From Albugo candida (lineage: Eukaryota; Oomycota; Peronosporomycetes; Albuginales; Albuginaceae), in contig CAJNAR010000163.1 in the NCBI GenBank assembly GCA_905220665.1, positions 186,001-250,000 of the forward strand: a stretch of 64,000 nt of DNA. Direction: 5' to 3'. A program made the position numbers and the translations under genes. Positions 32,077 through 43,645 of this stretch are shown here, piece after piece. The notes under the pieces are model-generated. The model saw nothing but the letters and a program-made list of their open reading frames with translations. It was not told the DNA's origin and made no database searches. Each line of letters begins with the position of its first letter. Position 1 is the first letter of the stretch.

Positions 32077-33547
32077 GTCGATTGTGAGAGTGTAAATTGG
32101 TTGATAATGAGTTGATGAAGTAGTTTCAGCCAATTGTCTCACGTCTATACTCGTCAGCATATCCAAACCAAATACATTGACGCTACAGAAGAAGCTGAAG
32201 AAGCTATAGCCTCATTGCCAAGGCTCGGAAAAAAGTTACATGAGAAAAAGTATCGCCGTCATAGAGGAATTCCTCCCACGTATCTGAATAGCTTTTTTAG
32301 CCATCATTCTTTTGTTTGGTCGAGCACTGGAAGCCACGCCTTCTGCGATCTTCAAGAGCGCGATCACTTAGCGAGATGAGGATATAGGGAGACTTGCGTA
32401 TTTTATCTCCATTCATCATATTGAATAGTACGAATGACGCTTTCGTCACAATGATCTATCCAGGATGCAATTTGCGAATCTGAGATGCCAATACCATATG
32501 GATGATTATTTGCATTTCTTCACTGCGATGATTGATGCTTTCATCAGCCTGTTATATGACCACATAATGGCGCTTCTCTTAGTGTGTATGACGACGACGA
32601 GGAGAAAGTGAACGGCGGTCTGTCGGGTGTTTAATAAAATAGTGTAGGAATAGTGTTGAAGGCCTATGTCATAGTTGACATTCAACATTGAGAAGTGATT
32701 CTCTTTCTCTTCTGAGCTGAATACGATTTTACAGAAGCTGTGTGGAATGTTGGCTTGATCAAATTGTAGACCCCGCAACACCAAGTCAGCCATTCCGAAC
32801 AACACGTATGCCAACTTTCTGATGTTTGGAATGGATAGACTGGTGATAGCACACTGCCATCGTCAATATATACGTTTGAGTGGATCAGTGCTTTGATTGT
32901 ATCATCAATGCGTAGCTGTTGCTATAAAAGCATTGGCTCGCTGCCGAGCGGTTTTGACTCTGAGCTGCATACAGAATACTGTCAAAAATCTCAGTGTCGC
33001 AATCGACTAAGAAGATAAGCAATCTATCCCCCACATCAAATACAGCTTTGTCTCTGTTATAAACTGTAGGCTCAACGCAGCTCATTGAATTAAATGTACG
33101 ACATCGACGGCCTACATCAGCAAGTCACTCTTCAGCATAGCATGGATTGAATATGAGTACGACCGCTGCCACGGCTGGTGCATATCACTTGTCACGGAAT
33201 CACAGATGATCCAAGGAAAACAATATGACAGCAAAGCGTAGAGCTTGACGGCAATTGATTCTACCATGGAAAAATGCTTATTAACGCGTATCATAACACG
33301 GACGAACCGTGTCTGTCTCTGGGCATGACGACCACAAAAATAGCCTCAATGATAGCGCGCTATTCAGAATAAATCACATTGTGAACAGGCAGGTTTCTTT
33401 AAATCAACCAGAGCGCGTAATATTCACATTTTTGAGCAATTGGAAATCGAACGTCATTTTGACTTGCTTTTTTATTAACTCAAACAACATTGCAACACGA
33501 TAACTGTTGCGAATTCTTTTGTCACAAGGGAACTCAGGGAGCAACGT
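32077..33547. other. Intergenic, divergent promoters
   Basis: About 1.5 kb between the deacetylase (-) and the kinase (+). A 102-codon open stretch on - (32506-32814) and a 60-codon one at 33112-33294 show no family features. A weak match to the oomycete initiator core (attcacattttt, about 33421) lies 120 bp before the kinase ATG. Nothing else seen. Confidence 0.4.
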
Positions 33548-35951
33548 ATGCTGGCACACTTTTCCTCAGAGGATGACTTATTAGAGTATGAAATCGATGG
33601 CGTATCGATGCTGTCGATCAATAATGATGAAGATTCCCTAAACTTTACACAACCGGTGGCATTGACAGCAATGATCGTTCTTTGTGCAACACTTTGCATC
33701 GTTATAATATATATATTGATACGGAGAGTCATTTTCTATCTCGCATGGCAAAGTTTTCGAGATGGACCATACACGCTGGGATATCATCAATGGCGACCGG
33801 CTAAATTGACAGGGTATGCTCCATTGCGTCTATGCTTAATTTCGCGTTTTTTACGATATCTTTTTTAGACCATATTGGTGCAATATTTGTGAAAGTATTG
33901 TCTATGGGATCCGGAGTTATGTCGTCACATGCGATATTTGTGGAATGTTTGCCCATGCGCAATGTGCCGCCTCAATAATCAAAACTAGAACCAGCTCAGA
34001 TAATTTGAAGCCCAAGTGTCCATTTGATTCCGCTTCAGTCGAATCTCTTCATAGTACTATTGAAGCAAATAAGCGAGCGGATGTCATGAACGGAAGCTTG
34101 TCGACAGAAAATGAAAGTGATATCGATAGGTGTACCACCCAATCGAACGTGAAGGATCAGAAAATCGCTAATCGGTTTTGCAAAGTCGCTGTTGTCAGAT
34201 CGATGCTGAAAGAATACACCCATCAACACTTTTGGGTTCGAGGAAACACAGATCCAACGGATAATTGCTCAATTTGTGATTTGATGTGTGGGAGTGTATT
34301 GACATTGTCGGGAATGAAATGCGCGTGGTGCCATATACGCGTTCATGAGACTTGTTTCTCAGCACATAATCCTCGCTATCAGATATTGCACAGATGCGAG
34401 TTGGGTCGTCATCGAAATCTGATTCTACCGCCGTACGCCGTGATCCTAAAAGAATCAACACAACCAAACATGACTTTGCGAGCGCTTTCATCTGTTCGTG
34501 ATGCTGCTCAATTTGCTGTAATCAAGATGAATAGTGTTCGGAATCGCCGATCAGGCTCAATCACAAGCCACGAGAATGCAATCCAAGACGATACAGCCAG
34601 TGAAGATCGTTTAAACAACGCGGAAACTGAAGATTCAAACATGATCGCCCCACCGACAGAATCTTCAATTCCAACGTCCATCGCATCTCGATTCGAGTTT
34701 CATCTACCTCCGGACATCACGCCGCTTTTGGTGTTTATCAATAGTAAAAGCGGCGGGAAGCTCGGATTGCATATTTTGCGGCAAGCGCGTAAATATCTTA
34801 ATCCTATACAAGTGTATGACGTAGCGCATCAGAACCCGATGAGCGCATTGAATGATTTCAAAGAATTGCCCAGACTGCGCATTTTGGCTTGCGGTGGAGA
34901 TGGAACTGTCGGTTGGATTTTGAATTGTTTGGATGGTGTCGTACCCTCTCGACAGCTTCCCGTTGCTGTTCTTCCACTCGGTACTGGTAACGATTTAGCT
35001 CGTGTTCTCGGCTGGGGAAGTGGATGTTCGACTGGAGATATTAGTGAGAAACTCACTCAGGTCGAAAACGCACACGTTAGCCTTTTAGATCGTTGGAATG
35101 TGCACATCAATGGTAACAAGCGAACGGTGATGAATAACTATTTGGGTATCGGTGTCGACGCTCAGGTAGCTCTTGAATTTCATGAGCAGCGAGAACGGAT
35201 TCCCGGTTTGTTTGTGAGCCAATTTGTGAACAAGTTGTGGTACAGCCAGCTGGGTGCCAAGAATTTCCTTGTGCGCACTTGCGCAGGTCTCGCTTCCAAA
35301 GTAGATCTGATTTGCGACGAGCACAATATCGTGCTACCCGAAGGCACGGAAGGTGTTATTTTTCTGAATATAAATAGCTATGGAGGAGGCTCAAAGCTCT
35401 GGCACGATGAATCTGACGAAGACTCGGGCTGGGAGAATTCAGAGGAAGAAACGGATGGTGGAAGTGTATCTGATGATTTTTCTGACTCCAAATCTGCGCG
35501 CTGTGAGCTCAAAAGCTCATCTCCAAATGACGGATTGCTTGATGTTGTTGCAGTGTATGGAACGCTACATTTGGGTCAGATGCAAGTCGGACTATCAAAA
35601 GCTGTACGACTTTGTCAATGCAGAAAAGTAGAAGTACGTGTCAAGGAAACGCTCCCCTTACAGATTGATGGAGAACCATGGCTACAAAGTGAGTGTTTAT
35701 TGTCTGTGAGCTTTCATGATCAAGCGCACATGCTTAGCCGCTCGGTGAGAGAACGCGACAACGTCACTCATAAAGTTGGAGAAGTCTTGAATTGGGCAGA
35801 AAATACAAACATCATATCCAGTAGTCAGCGTGACATACTGCTCGCAGAGATTGCAAGGCATGTCACGAATTCTTCGCCGGCAGATATCAACAGCGACAAT
35901 GGGACATCCAGTAGTTGGCCGAAAGCCCGTGTTTCTGATACGGCATTTTGA
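33548..35951 (+). CDS. Membrane-anchored diacylglycerol kinase (DGK-epsilon-like)
   Basis: Phosphorylates diacylglycerol to phosphatidic acid in lipid signalling. Two exons, 33548-33813 and 33869-35951, with a 55-nt intron (phase 2), give 782 aa. Domain order: a transmembrane segment at residues 37-58 (VALTAMIVLCATLCIVIIYI); C1 finger 1 from residue 90 (PYWCNICESI ... CDICGMFAHAQC); C1 finger 2 from residue 209 (HFWVRGNTDPTDNCSICDLM ... CAWCHIRVHETC); the catalytic domain with VFINSKSGGK, ACGGDGTVGW (Gly-rich ATP loop, residues 431-435) and PLGTGNDLARVLGWG (458 on); then the accessory domain (NYLGIGVDAQVALEFHEQRE). TM plus two C1 fingers plus kinase is the layout of animal DGK-epsilon. An acidic insert (DESDEDSGWENSEEETDGG) sits inside the accessory domain. 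The intron splits the first C1 finger. All catalytic motifs are intact. Confidence 0.94.
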
Positions 35952-36093
35952 GAGCACATGGCTTGGTTCGCTTAAAGTCGGAAAAATATAGTGACATGCA
36001 TTCATCGAAATCTCTTTTCTGGAAGCAGCATCTTTTCCATGAGTCTATGCACGCAAGAGAAGAGAATGGTCAGATCAACGATCACAGTAAAGC

Positions 36094-37352
36094 TCACAAG
36101 AACCTATCGAGATTGCGATCGCCATTCAGGACTCCATCGACGTCGCTGACCGAAAAGTTGGTAGAATGATTTTTTACCATTTTGTATGGATGCAGCACAT
36201 ACGATCGAATCTAGACGATGTTATAATCAAGAAAATCAACTCGAGAAGGACAACTCGAACCTGGTTACCCCACGCATTGTCCCCGAGTCCTTCTGCGTAT
36301 TGACGCTTTGCATTTTGCTGCTTTTCGATTTCTTGTTCGTTTAGTTTAGCACGTAACACGTCCATAGCTTGAGCTTTATTACGATGCTGAGATCGCTCCG
36401 ATTGACACTGGACCACAATGCCACTCGATAAGTGTGTAATTCGAACTGCGCTATCGGTCGTATTCACATGCTGCCCTCCAGCTCCAGTCGAGCGAAATGT
36501 ATCGATTCGAAGATCTTTTCCAGGTATGACTGCTTTCGTACCGGCGTCTGTTGTCTCAATGGGATAAACACGCACTTTTGCAAATGATGTGTGACGTCGT
36601 TTCTGCTGGTCAAAGGGTGATATTCGAATGAGGCGATGAACACCTGCTTCAGATTTAGTCCACCCATACGCTAACTCTCCGTCCATCCGAAGGCAAACTG
36701 ACCGAAAACCGCTATCTTCAGTTCGCATCTCATCAACATGTTGTACTTTATACTTTTTATTCTGCGCCCAGCGTCCATACATATTTGAGAGCATAGCCAC
36801 CCAATCGTGACTATCCCTTCCACCAGCTCCTGCCTGTATTTCCAAAAAGCAGGGTAATCGATCGTGTTTTCCCGACAACATGAGCTCTACGTTCAGCGTC
36901 TGCACGTCTTTAAGTATCGATTGCATTGTCTCAAAGCATTCCTCCGTCATTGAGTGATCTTTCTCTGATTTCGCAAGCAGAAATAACTCTTTTGTTTCGA
37001 GAAAATGCGTCCGATATGCGGAGACTCGATGTAATTGCGATTCCATCGCGCTCAATCGCTGCGAGATCGCAGTGGCATTTGCTGCATCCTCCCAAAAATG
37101 GAGTGAAGACGATTCCTCGCGAAGGATTTGAATATTCTCAGTCGTTTTCTCTGTTTCCAAGATATTTTGAATTAAAGTGAGTTTATGTTTGACTTGCATC
37201 GTTAGCTGCATAAAATCGACTTGACCCTCGTCTTCCTTTATACTGTAGTGGCGTGTATTAGCTTGGCGTCCTAAGTGATGCATGTCTAAGAAAGGTTTTC
37301 GGCTCAGGAGGTAGCGCAAGTTCTTAGGAAGTGAAAAGATAGTTCGTTGCAT
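36094..37352 (-). CDS. Organellar (mitochondrial) peptide chain release factor, RF2 type
   Basis: Class I release factor that ends translation in the organelle. Exons 36261-37352 and 36094-36210, with a 50-nt intron, give 402 aa. GGQ ([10 protein letters not shown], residues 292-294) triggers peptide release. The stop-codon reading motif is SPF (RISPFDQQ, residues 245-247), which marks RF2-type reading of UGA/UAA. The spliced C-terminus [18 protein letters not shown] ... [13 protein letters not shown] matches the bacterial RF2 end; without splicing the protein would end in an unrelated tail (stop at 36174). The start at 37352 ([19 protein letters not shown]) gives a basic, Ser-rich mitochondrial presequence. 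The frame is open to 37520, but that extension looks unsuited. Convergent with the kinase, 142 bp apart. Confidence 0.93.
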
Positions 37353-40300
37353 GCGTGCGACGTAGAGCGTAGAGCGGAATTGCAAATCGATATCAGCATG
37401 GTGTGTACAGTATCCTTCAAAATTCCTAGAGCATTGACACGCGCGAATTGACGTGAACCTTTTGATAATAGTGAACCAAGTCCAAGGGATTCTTGTGTAA
37501 ACTTTGACGACCCCCAGCAACCTGAAATGCTCGTTTTGATGAGGTTCTAACGCTCTGGTTTGATGCGTAATTGTCTGCGGTCTCTATTTGACTGTAGTAC
37601 TCGATTTGCAAATAATGGCTGCCTTACCTACCAATAATTCTCTTGCGGTGTACCAAATGATGAGTGCTGCATCATGCTTCGTGAAGGACTTCTCGCTAAC
37701 TCCATACATAGCATATAACATTCATACTGAATAATTCAATAGCGTTTTAATATGTGCTTCATATCGAGTTTTTGGTAAAAGTCTCAAAGGAAGCTGAAGC
37801 TACTCTTCGATGGCAAAAAGACTGTTTTGCTGAATCAAACATTTGATACAAACGCAATCAGATACGAATGTGAAAGGTAATGCGGTGCAATGATCGCCGT
37901 AAGAAAAGAAGTATGTAATAAATTGACCATGAAGAACGAAGCTTTGCAGTCTCTACTCGGCCTTGGAAGGGTGATGAGTCGCCAACTAAATTAAAGGGAC
38001 TCGTATCGATTCTTCTCCGCCATCTAGGAGCGCGCATATAAGAGAAGCGACTAGTAGAGCAGGCAAAATCAAGTTTTTGCAAAGCGATCATATGTTGATG
38101 AATGATGTGCCATCCGCTGAATTTGGGCGGATCTAAGCAACAAAAGAGCCGAGGAAGAAATTGGATTGCAAAACGAGCACTTACTGAAGCAACGATGGCA
38201 GACTTCTTAGGGATGTTGTGCGCTCATCTGATACTCTCTTTGATTTCTCTTACTTTATGCGAGTTTGATGCACAAGTGCATGATTGATGGTGCTAGCCGA
38301 TGCTGCTGTCAGACCGTTGCAGAGCCTTCAACTTTGAAAAGAAATTAAAAGTAGAAAGCGGTGCTGGATCGAAAAAGTGCCGTTTGAGTATACGCAGAAA
38401 AAGAGGACAATGCTGAGCTTGATCTTGTGGCTGACTAAAGCACTTTTCCCCATGGAAAGTATAATTTCGTGCACGTAAGAAAAATACGGAATCGAAACAA
38501 ACGGCTGAACCATAGAACGTGCAGAAAACGAGTAATTATCACGTAGTCAGATGCATCGGCCCAACTTTCGGTAAAATAATGGTTCATCTTTTCGCATATA
38601 TTTATACTCAAATGAGACGCTAAATGTACGTAAGCTGCTGTAGTTCCAACCAACAAGATAAATCAGACGAGTGATGGCAAGTCTTGACGCGGATGTAAAA
38701 TAGATCGCGGCTAGCGTCTGGTTCATCGCGATATCAATGGAACTAGCAGTTCAGTCAATGCAGCCTTCGATATCTACAATTGTGGCATCTTTTGCAATAT
38801 CCTTGGTAATAATAAGTCGCGCTGACATATAATGCTGTTTATTGGGACTGGTTTGCCCGGGTACGTAGCGCGGGAATCTGTAAGATACCTTTATACATCC
38901 AAGTGGGCTCTTCGCCGAAATTTTGAAGCTGATATTGAACAACATGGTAAAGCTACTGCCGCATGAGCATGGAGACCGACCTTCCTGCTCTCAGCGGTGC
39001 CTGTCTTACGCTCAACGAGACTTATCCCGACAACGCCAATTAGATTCCCCGACATATAGAGAAAATGGTCGTCAGCATGTGATTCAGGTTAGGCTTCAAT
39101 TGGTAGCGGCAGTTCCTTTTTTCTGCAAGGACGAGACTATTTGCATTCTTACGGATGGACAAGAAAGAGTAAATATCAAATAGATCGTATTCACCTACGA
39201 AAAAGAGCCTAAACTCGAATGATTTTGCTGAGTCTTTTAATTGTCTACGACGCATCGTTCCTTAAGGAGCTCTTGAAGAACAGGAGCGTAAATAGTCGAA
39301 ATTGTGTTCAACATATGTTGAACACCCACATAAATGATTTGTCAATTGATGCATTAGATCTAATCCATCAATACTGCTAATTATAAGACAGTGCGAATAT
39401 TGTTCATTGATCATATTATTTAGCGTATCTATAAGGTGGCTGGGTATGATGTAAGTCGATTTTGAGACGCTTCAGAGTCAGATTTGACAGCTCGCTACGG
39501 TCGGTAGAATGACGTGCGGTTTCGGCGGATGATAAGAGAACTTCTTCCCCTGGTCGCTCGCACCGACCGCCTTGAGGGCTACGTTGCCCAACAAATAATG
39601 TGCGGCTCCGCGCTATTACTTCGCTTGAATTCCGCGGACGTAACACCAGCTCTTTACATGGATAGCGAGGTTTCCCACACTAAATCTACATGGGAAGTTA
39701 TGGGTGATAATCAATCGGCGTCTACGAGCATGGAAGGTGGAGAACAGATCGACGAGATTTCGCAAATGCAGCCAGCAAAAAGTGACTTCGCAGTCGATGA
39801 AGCTATCGCTCATCGAGGCGTGTTTTGCTATGACTTTTCATTATCTTATTACTTCTCTGAAGTATTAAATAACTATCAAATCTCTCGCTATCGATTATTC
39901 TTTTGCGCCAAGTGATCTGAGTTGTTTTTCCCAGTTCGTAAGCAAGCTTTCATCAGCAAGAGTATGCCTGTTTCTGACCTTTCACTGTTCATCATTCCCT
40001 GCCGTGTCATTGCTGATAAAGAAATTGAAAAGTCATGCAACTTTGCTTGGATATGATTGCTAAAGCCGCTTTTTGCGAAAAACAGCGATATAATTGGATT
40101 GAGCGAGGTACTCCGTGAAACCATATCGTTCCCGATGTTGATGACATCAATCAAGAAGCCACCAGTGGGGAATGACAAATCTATCTTGTCGAAACTCTTG
40201 CAACTTTTTTCTATATCAGCCATAATAGTCATACGACCAGATCTTCATGGGATATCCTTCTCCGTTACAAGCAAACACTTCATACTTTCATTTCTCATCC

Positions 40301-40379
40301 ATCAAGTGATCTATTTTCCTTGTGGCTGAACATTGGTGATAAATCATGCATCCCAAAGTCGAATAGCCGGCATGTGTAT
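37353..40379. other. Gene-poor stretch at the edge of the accessory island
   Basis: About 3 kb. It holds only unassigned open stretches, the longest on + at 39514-39915 (RMIRELLPLVARTDRLEGYV ...), which has no ATG near its start and could be an exon or a relic. A perfect palindrome lies at 39304-39325. No gene can be defended. Confidence 0.4.
39304..39325. repeat. Perfect 22-bp palindrome
   Basis: The half-site gtgttcaacat is followed at once by its exact reverse complement, giving a 22-bp inverted repeat with no spacer. It could be a dimeric protein-binding site or a chance structure; no gene lies within 300 bp. Confidence 0.9.
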
Positions 40380-41163
40380 ACCCAGACACATCCGGCTTGT
40401 TCTATATATCTCACTGAGGCTCGGCTGATGCATCCTTTCCAGAAATCGCTGGCGTTTGAAGTAAGCGGAATCTAGTACAAATCTGATCTAGTTGTTTTAT
40501 TGTCTAGTAGATGGTCGTATTCTCCATCCATTACCTATTGCTCTATAGCTCTCCCGTCATGACACTCACAATCAATCTAATACAAGGTGCTGACTATTCC
40601 TGACGCGTGGATGGAAAGATGTATATCATCGAAAAAGAAAGCGTTTTCCATTATATTGCGCACGATCGAAACCGGTCGCTGAAGTATCCTTCATTTTTGC
40701 ACTACTAGTTTCGTATAGAGTTTTCTCACGTTTAAGCATACTTTCTGAATGTATAGGGGAAAGCTTGCTGGAGAAATTGTCTTATGCACTCGTGCTCGTA
40801 ACTCTATCGCTATTGCTCGCATTGTTTGCAATAGTAAAGACCTTATGCCTTGAACTATCCGATCAGTCGTTGGGCATGGACAGACCCAAATACTCTTCAT
40901 TTGCCCGCATATACGACGCTCAAATATCATGGACACTGGTACTTCAAGAATCACTCGTTCATTCTCATTTATAGGCACAAAGTGACTTCTCCAAGCTGTA
41001 CGAGCGGGTTGTAGCAAGTGCTATTCGAATAAAGTAATGGCCACAATAAGGATGACTTGTGCTTGTGGATTATACGTACTACTCCAATCAGAATGGATAC
41101 CAATTTCTCGAAGGGAGTGGTAGCTCAACAGTCAATCAATGAAAGGTACCCTTCATTCAAGTA
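40380..41163 (+). repeat. Direct repeat unit 1, left part (interrupted copy)
   Basis: Diverged copy of the unit at 44205-45250. Near-identical blocks include ctatcgctattgctcgcatt, gttgggcatggacagaccca and aagctgtacgagcgggtt. It would encode a peptide with SLLLALFAIVKTLCLELSDQ followed by SLGMDRPK and IYDAQISW, but no in-frame ATG is present, so this copy is probably dead or lacks its first exon. The copy breaks off near 41163, where retrotransposon sequence starts, and resumes near 42396. Confidence 0.7.
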
Positions 41164-41164
41164 C

Positions 41165-42395
41165 GCCAAGTTGCTGAGTCGACTTTACAACGAAGTCACT
41201 CAAATACTCCAGCGTATCCACTCGACGATTGGTCTCATCACTTGGATTACACCAACCACAAGTGGCAGATCATTTTATGTGGGAGTAAAAATGGAGGAAA
41301 GGAGACATTATTTTCCATCTATTCCACGCTCACAACTCTCACGAATCGTCTGGAGACCTCCCGAACCAACCAAGAGTCATCTGATGCCAACACATTGGTC
41401 ATCACGGGAGAGATCGGACGCACTGGATTCTCGAGTTCGAACTTTTATGGCTACATCACGGCAACTTCGGAAACGTGTATTACCAATTTTTGACGATTTA
41501 CAGTTTCGTCTAGCCTTTCGGATGTTGCCGGTTCGATCTCGTTTCTGGTTCTTGAAGGATATTCAGCCTGACATTATATTGTGCACGCAGCCTTCGTGTG
41601 GGGCAGTGGAATCCGGTCAACATCTCTTTTTAGAGTGCGATCACACGGCACAGTTATGGAGGGAGTTTCTCCCTAGTTGGGACCATTTTTTCTCCTCTCG
41701 ACCACGCTGGACGCATATTGCTTGTGCAATCGTACCAACACTACGGTCGGATTGGACCGTAAGATACTCGAAAGATTATCAGCAGATTATATCGGATTTA
41801 TGGCTTGCATTGCAAGCGGTGAAAGTGCACTTCGTCTGTACAGATCGGAATCGTCGTTTGTTCGATCAGCGATCAGCAACTCCGACAGTTCCAGCACTTT
41901 CCGTGATCTACACCACATTTAGTGCGCACGTTCGGTACTTTCGAAGACAGTGTTACGAACAAGACGAACGCATTCGACTCGCAAAGGTGCTTGATCAGCT
42001 CGTAACGCAAGGATCATTCGTTGGATTTTTCAGAAGCCGACGATCATTGCTGCGGGTACGACACAGACAAGTACATACGCAAGTGCAACTCGGATCCTAG
42101 TCCTAGTTGGATGACACTGTGCAGCCTAGTGTGGTGCACACCAATGCGCAAACCACGGTACTTTGGGACCATTTTTACAATTTTACAACTTTACAACTTT
42201 ACAGCATTTACAAGCTGGACACAATCTCGTATTAAGGTAGCTTAGGCTACTGCGATACGGGATCATCCTCGAGAAGACACATTATCATCTCTCACCGGTA
42301 TTTCACGAAACGTTTTTATATCTATCTGTATAGGTTATTTAAGATAGCCTAGGCAACTAGAGAAGTCAGTTGGTTTAATTCTAGTAATATAGACA
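41165..42395 (+). mobile_element. Non-LTR (LINE-type) retrotransposon relic, 3' end
   Basis: The open frame running to 42100 contains the zinc-binding end of a LINE reverse-transcriptase polyprotein: CTQPSCGAVESGQHLFLECD followed by HTAQLWREF, the Cys-Cys...His-Cys arrangement of the zf-RVT type. The upstream part PIFDDLQFRLAFRMLPVRSR also looks RT-derived. No reverse-transcriptase core (YADD) or endonuclease is present, so it is a 5'-truncated, dead copy of about 1.2 kb, as LINEs often leave. It sits exactly where repeat unit 1 is interrupted, which implies insertion into the older unit. The frame before about 41160 is repeat-unit sequence, not element. Confidence 0.8.
42172..42212 (+). repeat. 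Short tandem tail (tttacaac-like) behind the LINE relic
   Basis: Four to five imperfect copies of tttacaac follow the end of the element ORF by about 75 bp. Several LINE clades end in short tandem repeats instead of poly(A), so this may belong to the element 3' tail. Confidence 0.6.
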
Positions 42396-42660
42396 CCAGA
42401 TGCTTTATTTTTGTGTGTGTCACTGATGTGGTTACATCAAAACCCGGTGTATTCCGTGCAATTGCTTTCCATATTGATAGGTTCTGGCGTGATACTAAGC
42501 AAAACTAGCTGTAATACTCTAAGCGGTACATCACGTTCATTAACAATATGACGGGTTCTACGATCGCGTGATTGAAAAAAATCATTCACTTGTCAGGTGA
42601 GCTGGTCGTCAGCGTGATAGCTGAGTCGAGTGACATTCCGTCTTTGCAACATTCAGAGAG
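42396..42660 (+). repeat. Direct repeat unit 1, right part
   Basis: It resumes similarity to unit 2 downstream of its ORF: attccgtgcaattgctttcc here against attccgtacaattgctttcc at about 45057. A weaker match follows (gctgagtcgagtgacattcc against gctgaattaagtgagattcc). This supports a once-continuous unit split by the LINE relic. Confidence 0.6.
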
Positions 42661-42761
42661 AAGAATCAATATCAGAGGGAAAAAGGGATGCGCATATCAA
42701 TCAATCGAGAATTTGTTCGAATTTACCTCGCTAAAGCATCTCCTACTTCGAGTGTTGTCCC

Positions 42762-43547
42762 CTATTTCTTTTCCTTCCGCTTGTTACTTTTACGTAGAAT
42801 TGAGTTTCCACAAGGATTGCTTCTCGTACCAGTCTGAAGACTTGATTGAGTAGTGTCGTCTTGCTCGAGTATGTGCAAGGGGCTCTGGTGCGATCCGGCA
42901 TCGGGATTTGTTCTACTCGTCCATCTTGCACTCCGAGACGATGATCCTTCATCAAACCTACGCGAGGTAGTTGATCTCGGTTCAGCATTTAATGGAAAAG
43001 ATGGAGCATTAAAGGCTGGGTTCAGCGCCTCTGATATGCCTTGAGGGAATTCCGTGGCAGTATCGGCTAGCAGTGCTAAACGTGAATTTTGATCATACAT
43101 GTTTTGCCCGGGATGTTCGCCAAGCGTTTGATTCAGTAGACGTTGGGTTGGCCATTTAATTTCGCTTTCGACCTTTTTGTTGCTTGACACATGAGTTAGA
43201 CGAGGTTTCGTGGTACACCCCACGTCAATCCCGCCCAAATCCGTGGGGCTAATTGTCCCATCATTCCTTAACGCATGATCGCTTTCCGTGAGTTTGTTTT
43301 GGTTCGCTTTACTAGCCGGTTCTCTTAGATGGATGCTTGTTGACGACAGAGAAGAGTCGATACGCTTGCCTTTGAAAACGGCTGTCACCATTGGACTTTG
43401 CACAGCGTTCCCATATAAGCAAGAGCGTGCACTGTCATCTGGATTAATCGGCAGGTGGATGCAACGAGAGTTTACAAGACCACGCAATGTGGATGCAACG
43501 GGAACGATCAAAAAGAATTGCAGCGATACGTAGCATAGAAATATCAT
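42762..43547 (-). CDS. Predicted secreted protein, effector candidate
   Basis: 261 aa, intronless, with a clear signal peptide: MIFLCYVSLQFFLIVPVAS, likely cleaved near residue 19-20. The mature part is polar, Ser/Asn/Arg-rich and low in Cys, with no enzyme motif, no membrane helix and no canonical RXLR-EER. A basic C-terminus (ILRKSNKRKEKK) could be a nuclear localisation signal. It lies between two repeat units, one holding a retrotransposon relic, and its upstream region (higher coordinates) carries degenerate direct repeats. In oomycete pathogens such settings are typical of host-directed secreted proteins. Function unknown; it could also be a chance ORF, but the signal peptide plus 261 open codons argue for a gene. 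Confidence 0.55.
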   Translation of the reverse strand: MIFLCYVSLQFFLIVPVASTLRGLVNSRCIHLPINPDDSARSCLYGNAVQSPMVTAVFKGKRIDSSLSSTSIHLREPASKANQNKLTESDHALRNDGTISPTDLGGIDVGCTTKPRLTHVSSNKKVESEIKWPTQRLLNQTLGEHPGQNMYDQNSRLALLADTATEFPQGISEALNPAFNAPSFPLNAEPRSTTSRRFDEGSSSRSARWTSRTNPDAGSHQSPLHILEQDDTTQSSLQTGTRSNPCGNSILRKSNKRKEKK

Positions 43548-43645
43548 GCTCGTCCGCTTTCAGGTGAGTGACTTGAGAAGGTGGGAAAAAAATGAGGATG
43601 CAAACGCAAAATTACCAGTCGTGCTATAATGGAATGATGGCGTAC

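Noticed and set aside
33418..33432. Oomycete initiator/FPR-like core promoter before the DGK gene
   Set aside because: Only a partial match to the published core and several similar chance matches occur in AT-rich intergenic DNA; not enough to annotate.
41057..41160. N-terminal part of the long LINE ORF
   Set aside because: This stretch aligns with repeat unit 2 and is open by chance; the element proper starts near 41165.
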